Part shown: positions 36,046-48,407 of the stretch, one piece after another
Position numbering within the stretch: position 1 is the stretch's first letter
Layout: each line of letters starts with the position of its first letter
Assembly (NCBI GenBank): GCA_965153455.1
Contig: OZ234497.1
Coordinates: 18,283,872 to 18,347,871, forward strand
Length of the DNA stretch: 64,000 nucleotides
Source: Sphagnum compactum
Lineage: Eukaryota > Bryophyta > Sphagnopsida > Sphagnales
Reading direction: 5' to 3'
Notes under the pieces: generated by a model
Seen by the model: only the letters and a program-made list of their open reading frames with translations
Told to the model about the DNA's origin: nothing
Database searches by the model: none
Position numbers and translations under genes: made by a program

Positions 36046-36875
36046 TAGTGGGTAAAGCTAGGGGTATCGCATTCAAAGTCTTCACCGCATAATACACCTC
36101 ATGGACAAGATTTAGATGTTCTAGTTATTGGATACTTTAGTACCTTGGTAGCTTTGACATATGTATGTGGAATAAATGATTAGTTATTTGGCATATAGGG
36201 CAAATGCAATCTATGGTGGCTCATTTTTGTGATGAAATTGTGTTTTTTCCATAGGTACCCTTTATTCAAATGCATATGATGATTAAATATATCTTTAAAT
36301 CTATTAATTGGGACATGAATCTAAACTAAAAACTTCATTATGAAAGTAATTGTGTGGTTACTCAGTGATAAAAAATTCGGTTGTTAGTAGTAATGAACTT
36401 TTGAAATCAAAATATGGATTGGTCGTTTAACTGGAACATCACAAAATAGAAAATTTTATTTGATTCACATTCCAAATTTGTTATTGAAATTGAATATATA
36501 ATGTAGTACAAGATGATAAATTCATATCAAGAATCTTATTTTGAAAATTTTAATTGTTTAATAGTTAGTAACTTTTGAATGATTAAAATTTGATTATATT
36601 TTCATAAGTCCATATGAGTTGCAATTTTTGTTTGTTTTTCAAAAAATTTGTCCCAAAAGCATTTTTTTTGAAAGTTTTAAATGGGGCATCATTTTTATGG
36701 ACTTTATGGGTTTTCCTTTTAGGATTTCCAAATTAGAAAATGATATCATTTACATTAAATACAAGTTTTCACATAGATTTATGAAAGTTTGTAAGTGATT
36801 GAACATGTTTTATTCAAAGATTAATTTAATAATATTTTTTAAAAAAACAACCATGTCCATTTAAATCAATTTTTA
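36046..36875. other. About 830 bp present only in unit 2
   Basis: In unit 1 the flanks are joined directly (ttacgaat|aaatcttg at 25085). No target-site duplication or inverted ends were seen, so a deletion from unit 1 is as likely as an insertion here. No coding sequence recognised. Confidence 0.6.
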
Positions 36876-37338
36876 AAATCTTGTATGGACTTGTAAGGAA
36901 TGTAATTTCTGTTGATATTCAACCACTGTAGCTTGCATCTACCTTATAAAATATTCTTGAATGTCCAATATTTTTCGTCACTTAGATTCATTATTTGAAT
37001 ACATACATTTTTTGGGAAAAAAATTTTAGAATTAATAATTAGCGTTGTAGCTTCCAAGGTAGTAGGTTAAGTTTTCTCCTTTTGTTAAGTTTAGTACAAC
37101 ACATAAACTTTGTTAAGAACATAGATTCTCCGGGAACATACCAAAATCCTTGGCCTCTTGTGGTTATTTCATGGGTTTCCTTTATGGAGTGTCTTTAAGG
37201 AAACCATAGGGGAGCATAGTTGTGTGTGCATCCATGTCCATCTTGTATGTTGATTTTTGTTTAGGTAGTACCTAGCCTGTTTAGGCACTAATTACCTACT
37301 TTTGAAATTGTCAAAACTTTTGGCAAATATCGACCTAG

Positions 37339-37683
37339 CTAACGCCCAAAAACTTGAAAGAAATTCTCAAGGACATTATCTTCATTATGTAGTATCATGT
37401 CAAATTTGAAAATATTATTATTTTTGTTGCCAACTATAAATGAATAACAAAACACAATTAATTGAGCACCTTGGTGCCCAACCAAGCTAGATACAACTAT
37501 AGTAAACTTTGTATTGCCAAAACCAGAACCTAGTAGATTCTTTGAACTTTCCACTCTTAAAGAGTGAAGATAAAACTTCCATGACGGACATTCATGGATG
37601 TAAAGTGCCCTCCAATTATACTCCCTGCTTTGGGAAGTTTCGTCTAATGACAATTTTCTAACCAGGAAATAATACATGCCCAT
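37339..37683 (-). other. Unrecognised open frame, unit-2 counterpart of 25494-25898
   Basis: Open for 115 codons, with ALYIHECPSWKFYLHSL and GHQGAQLIVFCYSF shared. A 9-bp in-frame gap lies near 37628. Family unknown. Confidence 0.22.
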
Positions 37684-38764
37684 GAGGAGACATCACCATG
37701 CATAACACTTCTTAAGGGGCCATGACCTTATTAGAAGACAAGAAAGGATTGGAGTCTGGAGACCTTTGTCACCTAGACCTTTGTCTAGGATTAAACTACT
37801 ATACCATAGTGAGTAAGTAGGTTGCGAATAATTGATTTTCTTTTTTAAAATCAGCACTTTTGTGAAATTATGAAATGGAAATAAGGTGAATTTAAAGAGC
37901 AAAAGTACACATTAATAATTTCTTAGTATATGTGTTGAAATATATGTAGAAAATACATTAATATTCAACACTTCAATGCCAAACCTGCTTAACTATTACG
38001 GTAGTCATTGACCTATCAAAAATATAGTCAAGCCATCAATTTTTGGAAAAGGGAATGGGCGTACCTCCACGCATAAGAAGCCCGTATGGCTTATTCAACA
38101 AGGAACATATGTGTGGCAGTCCCATGTGGGATTCATATTATAGATTACCTTCATGTCTAAGGTGGCTTTGGGAACATTGTTAAGCATTATTGTTTTCGGT
38201 CAGTTATAGGTCTATGATCAATATGAATTGTTTAATACCATATTTTTATAGAAATTAATCAACAAGTTTCTACAAAACAAAAACAAACAAACGTTTGGAA
38301 AAGAAAATCTCAATAATTCAAAATACACCTTTTTGTGGTGAAAAAATATTGTGCATATTCATAGAAATTTTCAAATTTCTCATTCCATGTGCTTGAAGTT
38401 CCCAATGGCATATAAAGGATAAATTTCCTTGTATTTCATCATTTCACCAATGCAATTATTTTTAATTTCAAAAAATCTAACCTCATATTTTTCCATTTTG
38501 TGGCGTTCTATGAAAGAAATATTATTTACTGAAATTGTTATAAAACTCTGGTAGAATAAAGAACCTACTACCTATTTTGACATTTCATGTTGTACTTGTT
38601 GTGTTTGGGGATAGGATAATGGGAGCACCTCCATTTTGCAACCTAACTCCTATGACCCCATTGAAAATGGACATGTGGGGCATGCCCAAACATTTTATAG
38701 AACTAGGAGAAAATTCAGAAGTGTATATAGTCATGAATATCCTTCTTAAATAAAAAGAGAAAAG

Positions 38765-38850
38765 CTTACACTTACTTCTTAAGAGTGGGAGGGGTATTTA
38801 TGCCTACTTGTAGGTGTAAGATCCTCCCACTCTCAAGAAGTAGGTGTAAG
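38765..38850. repeat. Hairpin at the start of the gypsy-type element leader, unit 2
   Basis: Arm CTTACACTTACTTCTTAAGA through GTGGGAGG (38765-38792) pairs with TCCTCCCACTCTCAAGAAGT through AGGTGTAAG (38822-38850), with a loop of about 29 bp. In unit 1 only the first arm survives, because the 960-bp deletion starts inside the loop. The inverted copy keeps both arms at 10953-11037. Confidence 0.65.
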
Positions 38851-40818
38851 AACTCTCCTTGTCCTATGCCCCATAACTTTTGCTTCATGTTTTACAATGG
38901 ATAAAGTTGAAGCGATGTTTCTTGTTTAGGTAAATTTTTTGCGAATTCTTGACCTGAAAATTATGATTTTGACCTATACAAAGGAGTTTTAATGAAAAAA
39001 ATGATCCAAATTCACCAAGTTTTTAAGGTTTTTTATTTTTCAAATTTCAACATTTTTATGATAAGTTCTAGCAGGTAGCCAAGAAAATAGAAAGATTTGG
39101 TTTTTTTTTTCTACTTTCATATTTTGTATGCAGCCAAATCTGGCTAAATTGTTTTATGAATGATTGCCACTTTGGCTGCATCACAAAATCCTTAAAAGAA
39201 ACCCTGAGCTGAAGGGTGGGGAGACAATCCCATAATGTGGGGCTAGAGTCAGCTATTACTTCATGTTATGCTACTTAGTTTGAAAATGCCCCTACCACTG
39301 GGGTTCACCCTAGAATATTAGCCCTAATAAAGGGATGGTGTTGGAAATAATGTCACTTTGTGGTCTATTATAGTTTATTGATGGAAAAGTGTACCTATTT
39401 CAAGTGCATGGGTTATACTTATAACCTTAGAACATTTCAGTTCACACACTTTGAATTCTTTTATTGTACCATTGTCCAGTGTACTTTTTATTTGGTTTTT
39501 TGGGGGGTGGTTGTGATAATTAGGCAACATGGTTTGAATCTTTGAATGTATGGAGTTGTCAACATTGGGAACTTGCTTTTCTAGCATAGGTTGTGTTTGT
39601 TGCCTTTCCTTGCACAAAACATGTTATTGGAAGTCACCATTGAGTTGCAATGACACCAAGAAGGGTAAACTAGTTGTGTCTAAACAATTGACATCTTTGT
39701 TGTATGAGTATTCTTACTTCCCAAAACATTTTCTTGTCTGGTTTATTGTAACATGTTGATTGTTAAAGTCCATGTTGTATAATGTGGAATGTTGTAAAAA
39801 ATGTTAGAAAGCAATCAACTTTATGTACCCTTGGGCCTTTAACCCCCTTAAAGCTAAACTCAATCTAACCACGTAAGTGGCCAAGATTATAGCTGCCACA
39901 TCATAAATTTGATCTCATAGATCCCCTACAGTGAAATTAGAAAATGTTATTATTGCTCGGTGGGGAGTTTTGCAAAGTTAAGCGCATAGGAGCTTGACTC
40001 AAGAAGCCTAAGAAATAGTTTGCCACAAAAGGATGAATCTCCATTGTTTGAATGTCAAAGCATGGTACACATCTTTTTATTCCTCTTTGCAATGAAATTT
40101 TTCATTTGTTATAGGAAAAAAAAAAAAATGGCTCACATGTGTCCCAAGTTTAACCAAAACAATCATGCACTTTTACAAGATTATAACAAATTATTTTTAG
40201 GACATTTGGTTAAGATTTTTGCATACACCAAAAGGAGTTTAAATATATAATTATGTAGTTCTTAATTGTCATCGTTGCCAAGGTGGTAAGGTAAATGACA
40301 TGCCTTTCTAGGCAGACCTTTGAATGAGAGGATTTGTTTAATTAGGGCCCAAATTCGAGTCACCATGGTGGCCCTCGTGGCAGACTAGGTTGTGAGTTTA
40401 AATGTTGGTCTACATTGAACTCTCGATTTGATAGCACTCATGAACAGCATACGTATTGGTGAATGATGGTTGGAAGAAGGGGTCGAAAAGATGTCCTTGG
40501 CATGTGAAGTCTTTGAACTAGACACACAAGTTTACAATTAGGCCATGAGATGGGAGATCGAAATCCCAAGCGAAAAGGCCTTGTACCACTTGGGAAGTCC
40601 ACAATAGGTGGAGTCCCATTCATCTAGAAATTAAAGTGAGCCCTAAATTAAAAGATGAATTTGAATGTTGGAACTCAGCACGTGCGTAGCTTGCCATGTG
40701 CAAGTAGTTTAATAGTTTAATGATGAGTGTGGACATAGGCAAGGGCATGGATGGAATCTAGGTGCGAAATTTGGTAATAGAACAAGGTCTTTGAATTTTC
40801 GAAAATTTTTAAGGCACA

Positions 40819-42309
40819 ATGGCCTTGCAACAACCGGCACCAAGCATGATGGAGAAGGTGCATCCTAAGGTAAAAAGGAAATACAAGACTAAAACAAAAA
40901 AGGAAAAAAAAACAAAATTTGAAAAACTCATCACCATAGGAAGAGATATGGTAGACAAAGATCTATCCACAAACAAAGAACAAAACCTAAGGGATCTCAT
41001 GGAGGACGAAATGACTCCTCCTTGCAAAACGAAAAAAAAGAAGGTGAAGGATGTGGCTAGGCCGAATAAAGTTTAAGCCCAAAAAAACCTCCTTCTTTTA
41101 GGTCAAATAGTAGGGGAAGAATTGTAGCAAATGTGCGCTCGCTAGTAAAAATGTTTCCTTCGATTCCTAAGAAGAACAAAAGAAAGGAAAAAACTTTTGA
41201 CCCACACAAAAAGTTGCCTATACATGTGCACTTACACTCTTGGAAGGAATCCAACAACAAAAAAACCTCCTTGACAATTCCTTTGGATGGACCTTCAAGG
41301 GGAAGAAGGGGCGAAAAGGCCTAAGAATGTCCTGAAATGGATAAGACTTCAAGGGCATAAGAGGAGGAGGTGAGCCAAAACATAGTGATGAGACTGCCCA
41401 AAAACATTCTGGATTTCTTTAATTCCTTCAAGACCTTTATGGCACAACGTAGTGGAGCCATGATGTAACATGGCAAAGTCACAAGGATGTGGAACCAAGT
41501 CATGGTTATGTTGGGTGTGTTGGGCACTATCCCAAGTGGGGGTTTTGCCAAGGTTGTGATGAACACAAGGTTGCCTGACTCTTCCACAAGGAAGGAAATG
41601 AAGATGAAGAGAGCGCGACTATGGCTACTCCAAGTAGAGGTGTATTTGGAAACCCACCACCTCAAATTGGACAACAAATAGATTCGCTTTGCTCAAACAC
41701 TCCTCAGAAAACATGTGTGGGATTGGTGGTTGTTTAAAAAATAATAGACACCCAATTTGTTTGAAATCCTCACATGGGAATAATTTAAACTATGACTAAA
41801 TGAAGGTTCATGTTACACCACTTAGTGTTGAAGGATGGGATGGAATTGTTGGAGTTCACCCTAGGGGATGGAGCGGGCTCCTTGGCCTACTATGTGTAAA
41901 ACTTCAACCAAATGTTGATTCTAGTCTCTTTAGAAAAGGAGTTCGCCAAGAAATTAAAAATTTCCTTCATGGAATGAAACTTTGGGTTTGGAAGATCGTT
42001 TATCAAAAGATTGACATCTTGGACATTTGCTAAGGTTTGATGAAAATGGTGGAATGCTTGGAAGATGAAGGCCTTCCACACCACAAGGGTGAAACCAAAA
42101 GCAAACTCCCCTATAAACATAATGTTGGTTGGAGTAGTGGAAATAAAGGCTAGAACAAGCAAAAATGGGGCCATGGTGAGCTAGGGTTTCATGATGATAT
42201 GGAAAAGTTTTACGGCAAATAATTAGTAATAAAGAAGGCAAAGTTGGACCTTGCAAAGGTCGAGTGTTTCAATTGTGACAATCAAGGGTATTTGGCGAAA
42301 GATTGTCCC
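40819..42309 (+). pseudogene. gag remnant, unit 2
   Basis: The amino frame 40819-41076 is intact: it starts MALQQPAPSMMEKVHPKVKR and has a Lys-rich middle. Later parts (41487-41681 and onward) are broken by stops. The zinc knuckle at 42259-42309 reads VECFNCDNQGYLAKDCP: the zinc-binding His is Tyr here (codon TAT), unlike copy A and unit 1, which would be expected to weaken zinc binding. Confidence 0.65.
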
Positions 42310-42339
42310 AAGTTGCTTCAAATAAATGATTGCATTTTT

Positions 42340-42647
42340 CAAGGAAAGAACTTTTTTTAAAGGGGGATTTGTGGTTGAAATAAGGACCAACAAAAACGAA
42401 ACCTCCAACTTATTAAAATTGAAATGTAAGATAAATAACAAATTGGTGTGTTGTTTTTTAGATTTAGGAGCGACAAATTCATTCACGACTTTAGAAGTAA
42501 TGGAACAATTAGAAGGCAAGATCATATTATTAACAGACCCCATAATGGTGCATTTGGCACAAAACATATTTAGACCTTGGCTTGGTGTAATGTTAGATGT
42601 CAAGATGTTTTGCTTTAAAGGAGTGCAATTTTTTGAAAACTTCACCC
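42340..42647 (+). pseudogene. Protease region, first copy, unit 2
   Basis: The frame 42326-42724 is open for 132 codons: KGGFVVEIRTNKNETSNLLK, CCFLDLGATNSFTTLEVMEQ, then PWLGVMLDVKMFCFKGVQFF. The final part past 42647 runs into the inverted hAT-like DNA, making a chimeric carboxy end. Active-site triplet is Asp-Leu-Gly. Confidence 0.65.
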
Positions 42648-43592
42648 ATTGTGTTGTGAATGTAATCAATCAAATCATGGAACTCCTTGAAAACATTAGA
42701 TGTATACTTCATGGTAGGATTTGAATAGCTAGTATACAATTGTCCTTGGCAAATCTTGATTGTTGCAACATAATCACAAATAAAGACATCCCTTTTATGT
42801 GCAATTTGATCAAAACATGGACAACCTCCAACATGGGCATCAAACAAAAAAGGGAAATGAGTAAATTCAAATCACAAAAAACTTGAAATTCACCCAAGCA
42901 ACGATAAAAAATGGATTGTCTTCAACCATCTTTGTAATTAATGGCATGTACATTGAGAAAGCCCATTTTGCTGAACTGAGCATGTTAATCTAACGTGTTT
43001 TTACATTTTGCAAGATCTTGTTCCCCTTCACCTTCACCAAATCTGCAAACTTCAAGAACTCAAGGTGCCTTTTGAGGCTATGAGAAAAATATGACTATAG
43101 TGACTGAAACAAATCTTCTATGCGTCACAATAGGGATATGTGATAGAATTTACATTGCTAAATTAGTGTGATGTGCCGTGCAATGAATGTTTCCCACATG
43201 TGGAGCTTATTCATCTTGTAGTTGGTGTGTAACACCATTTCTCACCCCTTAAAACACATTTACACCGTCAATGCCAAATGACAATAATTTTGCAACAACA
43301 TTTATATCAGAAACACTTACATGTTTTTTAGAGCATCCATAATCAATTTAATTAGATTATCAAAGCCTCCACCTTTAGTGACCTGCTCTAGAGTAATCAC
43401 TGTACAAGTAAATGATACTAATCTTGAACAATGTAGCAATGAATTGAAATCCACGATGGTTATTAATCATGGTGATTTCATCACACAAAAAAACAAGATG
43501 ATTTGAACTTGCAACAATCTCTCGAATTTTGTTAAAGACCTACATGTGTAAGCATTCAACCATTACCCAACCAAAAGAATCACTCCAGTGAT
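42648..43592 (-). pseudogene. hAT-like transposase fragment captured inside the element, unit 2
   Basis: Nearly the same sequence as 29865-30812, with the same junctions and the same motif order (CDE region, FGIDGV, HC..H..NLA, KRDVFICDYVATIKICQGQL). The stretch HKRDVFICDYVA keeps the Asp changed to Tyr in unit 1. Pseudogenised by stops and frameshifts before the tandem duplication, because most are shared. Confidence 0.7.
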
Positions 43593-43596
43593 GTTT

Positions 43597-44321
43597 AGGA
43601 AAGAAAATTTTCCAAAAGGGGGATTTGTGGTTGAAATAAAGACCAACAAAAGCGAAACCTCCAAGTTATTAAAATTGAGATGTAAGATAAATAACAAATT
43701 GGCGTGTTGTTTTTTAGATTTAGGAACGACAAATGCATTCATGACTTTACAAGAAGTGGAACAATTAGATTTCAAGATCATATTACTAACAGACCCCATA
43801 ATGGTGCATTTGGCACAAGGCATATTTAGACCTTCGCTTGGCGTAATGTTAGATGTCAAGATGTTTTGCCGTAAAGGAGTGCAATTTTTTAAGAGCTTCA
43901 CCCTATGTGAGTTAGATAATTTTGATTTAATTATAATGAACACATTTTGGATGTTTATAAAATAGACATCCTCCACAACAAAATGAAAATGAGAGTTCAT
44001 GCCAAAATTGGCTTTAAGTTAGTAAATTTAGATGTGGAATATAATTATACATTGGCGAAAGTAGAAGTTAGCCTAGTTGCTTTGGTTAAAGAATTAAAAT
44101 TGCCAAGTTTTGTAATTTTGATGTCTTTGATAGACTCCCAATGGGAACTAAAGCCACAAGGGGCAAAACAACCTTTTCATTGTATTTTGATTTCATTCAA
44201 TAAATTTTCAAAGGTTTTAATGGATGAACATTTTGATTTTCTTCCACCTTACATACACGTGGACCATAAGAAAGAAAAGGTGCCTAATTTAGCCTTGTCA
44301 CCCAAAGCACCTATAGGCTAA
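43597..44321 (+). pseudogene. Protease (second copy) and RT linker, unit 2
   Basis: 43588-43965 is open for 125 codons: KLACCFLDLGTTNAFMTLQE, IFRPSLGVMLDVKMFCRKG, DNFDLIIMNTFWMF. The overlapping frame 43947-44321 is open for 124 codons: VHAKIGFKLVNLDVEYN, then VLMDEHFDFLPPYIHVDHKK and LSPKAPIG, the pre-RT linker. A single frameshift separates the two, so this is the best-preserved protease-linker pair in the window. Confidence 0.68.
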
Positions 44322-44439
44322 ACTAAAGGGAATTGGGAAAATTAGAAAAACAATTAAACAACGTCTTCAATTAAAGGTATATTCAGCAAAACAAGTTGTT
44401 TTATGGGGCATCGGTTTTGTTTGTTGATTAAAACACAAC

Positions 44440-44960
44440 AAGTTGAAAATGTGCATCGACTACTGTGCCTTAAACAAAATAACCATAAAAAGTAATTATC
44501 CTTTGCGTCGGATTGATGATTTGTTGGATCCACTCAATGGGACCAAATATTTAGCGGAACTAATCTCATGTTGGGGTATTATCAAATCCACATTATGGAT
44601 GAAAACGTTGAAAAACAAATGTAAGAACCAAGTATGGCTCATATGAGTTTTTGGTGATGCCATTCAAGTTATCCAATTCCCCATCGATGTTCATGACCTT
44701 CATAAACTTTATTTAACACGAAAAGTTGGATGACTTTGTGATCATTTATATTGATGATATCTTGATGTATTTACGATTGCTAAAAAGCATGTAGAACATT
44801 TATAATATGTTTTGAGTAAATTTCAACAAAACAAATAATTTACCAATAGAACGAAAAGTGAGATTACATAGGAAAAGATGGATTTGTTGGGACTTGTTAT
44901 GAAGGGAAGGAATGAAGCCAACCCTAAAAAATTGGAAGCCTCAAAGACTTGAAGAAGTTA
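44440..44960 (+). pseudogene. Reverse transcriptase remnant, unit 2
   Basis: MKMCIDYCALNKITIKSNYP and DDLLDPLNGTKY, frameshift, then IYIDDILMY at 44744-44770 with YIDD intact. The coding trace ends near 44960 as in the other copies; RNase H and integrase are absent. Confidence 0.7.
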
Positions 44961-46239
44961 AAAATGTGTCAATTTTTAAAATCTCAATTCTACATGCAAA
45001 TACATGTTGTTTGAAAATTGTGTTCAATAGATTACATAGCTTCATTTTTTGCTCCCAATGGAAACAAGTATGGGAAAATGGTGATTCATGAGCTCTTCAA
45101 TGTGTTGTTGATAATAGATCACAATTTTACATTATAACATACAAAATACATTTCAAATTTTTACATGTAACAAGAACAAAATAATATACAACACATGAAC
45201 ATTGCATACAAACATGTATGGGCTTCCATTTAATTATTGCAACATTGATGGAAGTTGGAAGTTATGAAAGTTTTGCAAAGATGGATTGTCATTCTCATGA
45301 TCTCTTTTGGTAAAATCATGCGTTTCTATAAGTCTAATTTGCTTGCAATTTTGTATTGCACAAAAACATGGTTACCTTCATGTCACCTTCCAAACCAAAA
45401 ACCAACATCATAGCACAAATGAAAATATAAGCTTAAGAAAATAGAAAGGAAAGGTTGAAAATCAAACAATGCAAGGAATGTAAAACCTTGAAAATAGAAA
45501 AGAAGAGGGTTAAAAAATCCCTAAACAAATTGTAAAAACCATCAAAATTTGAAAGAGGTTTTCGTGATACATGTGCTCTTTACTAAGGTGAAGTACGATT
45601 GGTGATAGGTGAGACTTAAGGAGAGAATATGTGTTCCTAGTTATTATTGGTGAATACATACACCATATACTCTACGAAAGAAGCTATTAGTTAGAAAGGG
45701 CCTCTTGAGATTTTCACCAATAGCCTAAGGCGCTTTTGACGTTTATATGAAAAGCCACCCACTTGTCTAAAATTTGCCATCATTATTTGATAGAGTTGGA
45801 TGAAGTATTACATGATAGAAATAATGTGTCAATTCTTTAAATCTCACGCTCATAGAGTCACGCTTAGAACGACAAGGATGGGGGACTAAATGCAGCTGAG
45901 CACTAGTGTATAAATGTGGGTTTGTCTCAAGTAGTTTATACAGAAACTTGCCAAATAGAAACTTCTATTTTGAGTTGCCTTATGAAGTTTCACTCTTTTT
46001 TTTTGGGGGGGGGGTGTCATGGGCCAGTCAAATTGGCTCATGTTGACCAAAAAAAAAGAAAGGTTAATCTTGGGAGGCACCCGAATCTACTTAACAAAAA
46101 CTTGACTACTGTATGTCCCCAAATATCTGCCCCTAGCATTAGCCTAGGCCAAAAATCATAAATTACACTTTCCCAAAGTCGAAATTCCAGACTTCCCAAA
46201 ACTCATTGGTGTGCGCATGATGTCTCTGCTGCACACCAG

Positions 46240-46615
46240 CGGAAAAAATTAAACAGGCAAAAGGAATTGAATGCAGTCAGAACCAAAGTACTGCAGCCTG
46301 AGCGCTCCCATTAGCTGCATGACACACCTATTGACAACAAAACCCTACTACTGACTTGGTGAAAGAGCGGATAATATTAAACAGGCCAAAGGAAATGAAT
46401 GCACTCAGTTCAAAAGTACGGCAGCCTGAGCCTTCCCATTGGCTGCATGACATTCCTATTTCCAATAAAACCCTATTACTTACTGGGTGAAAGAGCAGAA
46501 AATATTAAACAGGCCAAAGGAATTGAATGCACTCAGTTGAAAACTACTGCTGATGCAGCAGTAAGAAATTTGTGCTGACTGCATTCATTGCCTTCGGCCT
46601 GTTTAATATTTTCCG
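46240..46615. repeat. Foldback-like module block, unit 2
   Basis: Counterpart of 33454-33830 with few substitutions (for example GTCAGAACCAAAGTACTGC in the first module). Confidence 0.65.
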
Positions 46616-48043
46616 TAGGTACCCACCTGAGTGCCTTTCATTATTATTACCGTGGCCTAGGGTCAGTTTAGGGCACCCTCTGAAGTAAGTGAGTTGGTGA
46701 TCTTGCACAATAGGACTTAGTCAAATTTGGTCAGAAGTAAAAAGAGGTGAGCAGAAGAAGTTGGACTCCCATTATAAACTAGCTACTGGTTGGGAGCCTA
46801 TTGTCTAAATAAGGTGATTTCACACTTGTTTTCTTCATGATGTGAGGACTTCAGCCCACTTTTTTTTCAAGAAAAACACTTTCCATATTTTGCTCCCACT
46901 TTTTTTTTCTCCACAAGTTGCAAAAAGTCACCTCAGAAAAAAGCGTTGCTTCTTATTAGTTAGAACCAATGTTTGCTGGTTGTTCATTTTTCAGAGAACC
47001 TCTGATCAAGGTTTTGACACTTTAAAAAGTTCATTGGTTTTCCAGGTGTGGGTCTGAGCTATTCTTTCAGTTTTGGCATCATTTTTCAAATTCAATAACA
47101 ACCTCGGGGCCCGATTTGCAAACAGGGTCCAGTTTCATGACACAATTACACACTATTTGAGATTGAAAATTGTTTAGGTATGAAATCTTATAACAAATTA
47201 AACTTGGAATCCTAAAGGTACCAAGTTTGGCAACAAATTGGAAGAAAATATTTAATTATAAACAATTCAAAACAAATCATGTTTCTTACCTAAAGAACCT
47301 TACCCTCTTTTGATAAACACTTATTCACGAATGCGATTCTAAAAAAAGGTTAGTTCCATGGTCTGGTCTTAAAAGTGTCGATTCCATCAAAGGGGAGTGA
47401 TTCGAGTCCAGGTCACAATAACCTTACCCATAACCTCTGAATTTAACACTTAAATCAGAATGACCTGCTAACACTAGTTAGAGCCTTGGAAAAAAATATT
47501 AGAGTAAAACTAGAGCAATGTGTTATTATGTGCAGAATTTCATCCGCCTAAGTAGGTCATTTGTTTCCATGGTGAACTTTATGGAAAATGTGAACTCCTG
47601 CCTTAGTTACCAAATAGCATCGATATTTGCTCCACAAAAGGCCCAGGAGGCCATTACCATAAAAGAGCTGGGATTCGCCTTTCAGGAATGCCTTCGCCCA
47701 AGCAGGCTTTACCCTGCATGAAATGCTGTAATATATTGTGTATACAACCCCCTCGTGTGACACAAAAGAAAAAGAAAAAGTTAGACCTAAATAATATTAT
47801 TATCAAACTGTTATTGACTGTGCGTACTTATCGTGTATCTTTATTAATTAGTTGAGGTGCCGCCCAAAAATTTTCCAACTTGAAGAGAATTAGTAGGGGG
47901 AAATTGAAGGTGCCTGTGGGTGCTAGTTCAATCCTGGCCCAATCTGGCTAAGCCTGACCTGACTCCTGGAGGGAAGGGAAATAGTGTTTGGAGGTGGAAA
48001 GTGAGACAAATGGGCAGACTGGAGCAAATATTTTCCATGAGCG

Positions 48044-48407
48044 AAAATATTACACAGGCCAAAGGAAATGAAGCAGTCAGTACAAAAGTACTGCTGCTAT
48101 TTTTTCGTCCAGTCTGCCCATTTGCCCCATCCATATTTTCTCAAGTGACAGCCAGGCATGTTTTGCACGCAGAACCTCATTTAATACGGAATGTTTTGAT
48201 TGTAACCTCACATAACATGCTAAGTAATAGGTTACATATCACTTTATACCCCTAGTGTGTTCATAACGTGCATAACATGGACCAAAAACATGCCTAGGCA
48301 CGACAAGGTGAAAATAAACCGGGCAATTGGGCAGAATGGAGGAGAAAATCGCAGCAGTACTTTTGTACCGAGTGCAGTCATTTCCTTTGGCCTGTTTAAT
48401 ATTTTGC
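48044..48407. mobile_element. Short inverted-repeat (MITE-like) element, unit 2
   Basis: Counterpart of 35261-35623, nearly identical. The downstream single inverted module lies at 48518-48596, with an added GCT in its CTG run and an 18-bp local duplication of the AGAAGAAAA word near 48422. Confidence 0.6.

Noticed and set aside
38809-40800. Possible 5' LTR
   Set aside because: No matching copy was found downstream of RT, so I do not call it an LTR; it is described only as a leader region.
41890-42256. Minus-strand frames of 94-100 codons conserved between units (also 29108-29474)
   Set aside because: Antisense to gag; conservation follows from the recent duplication.
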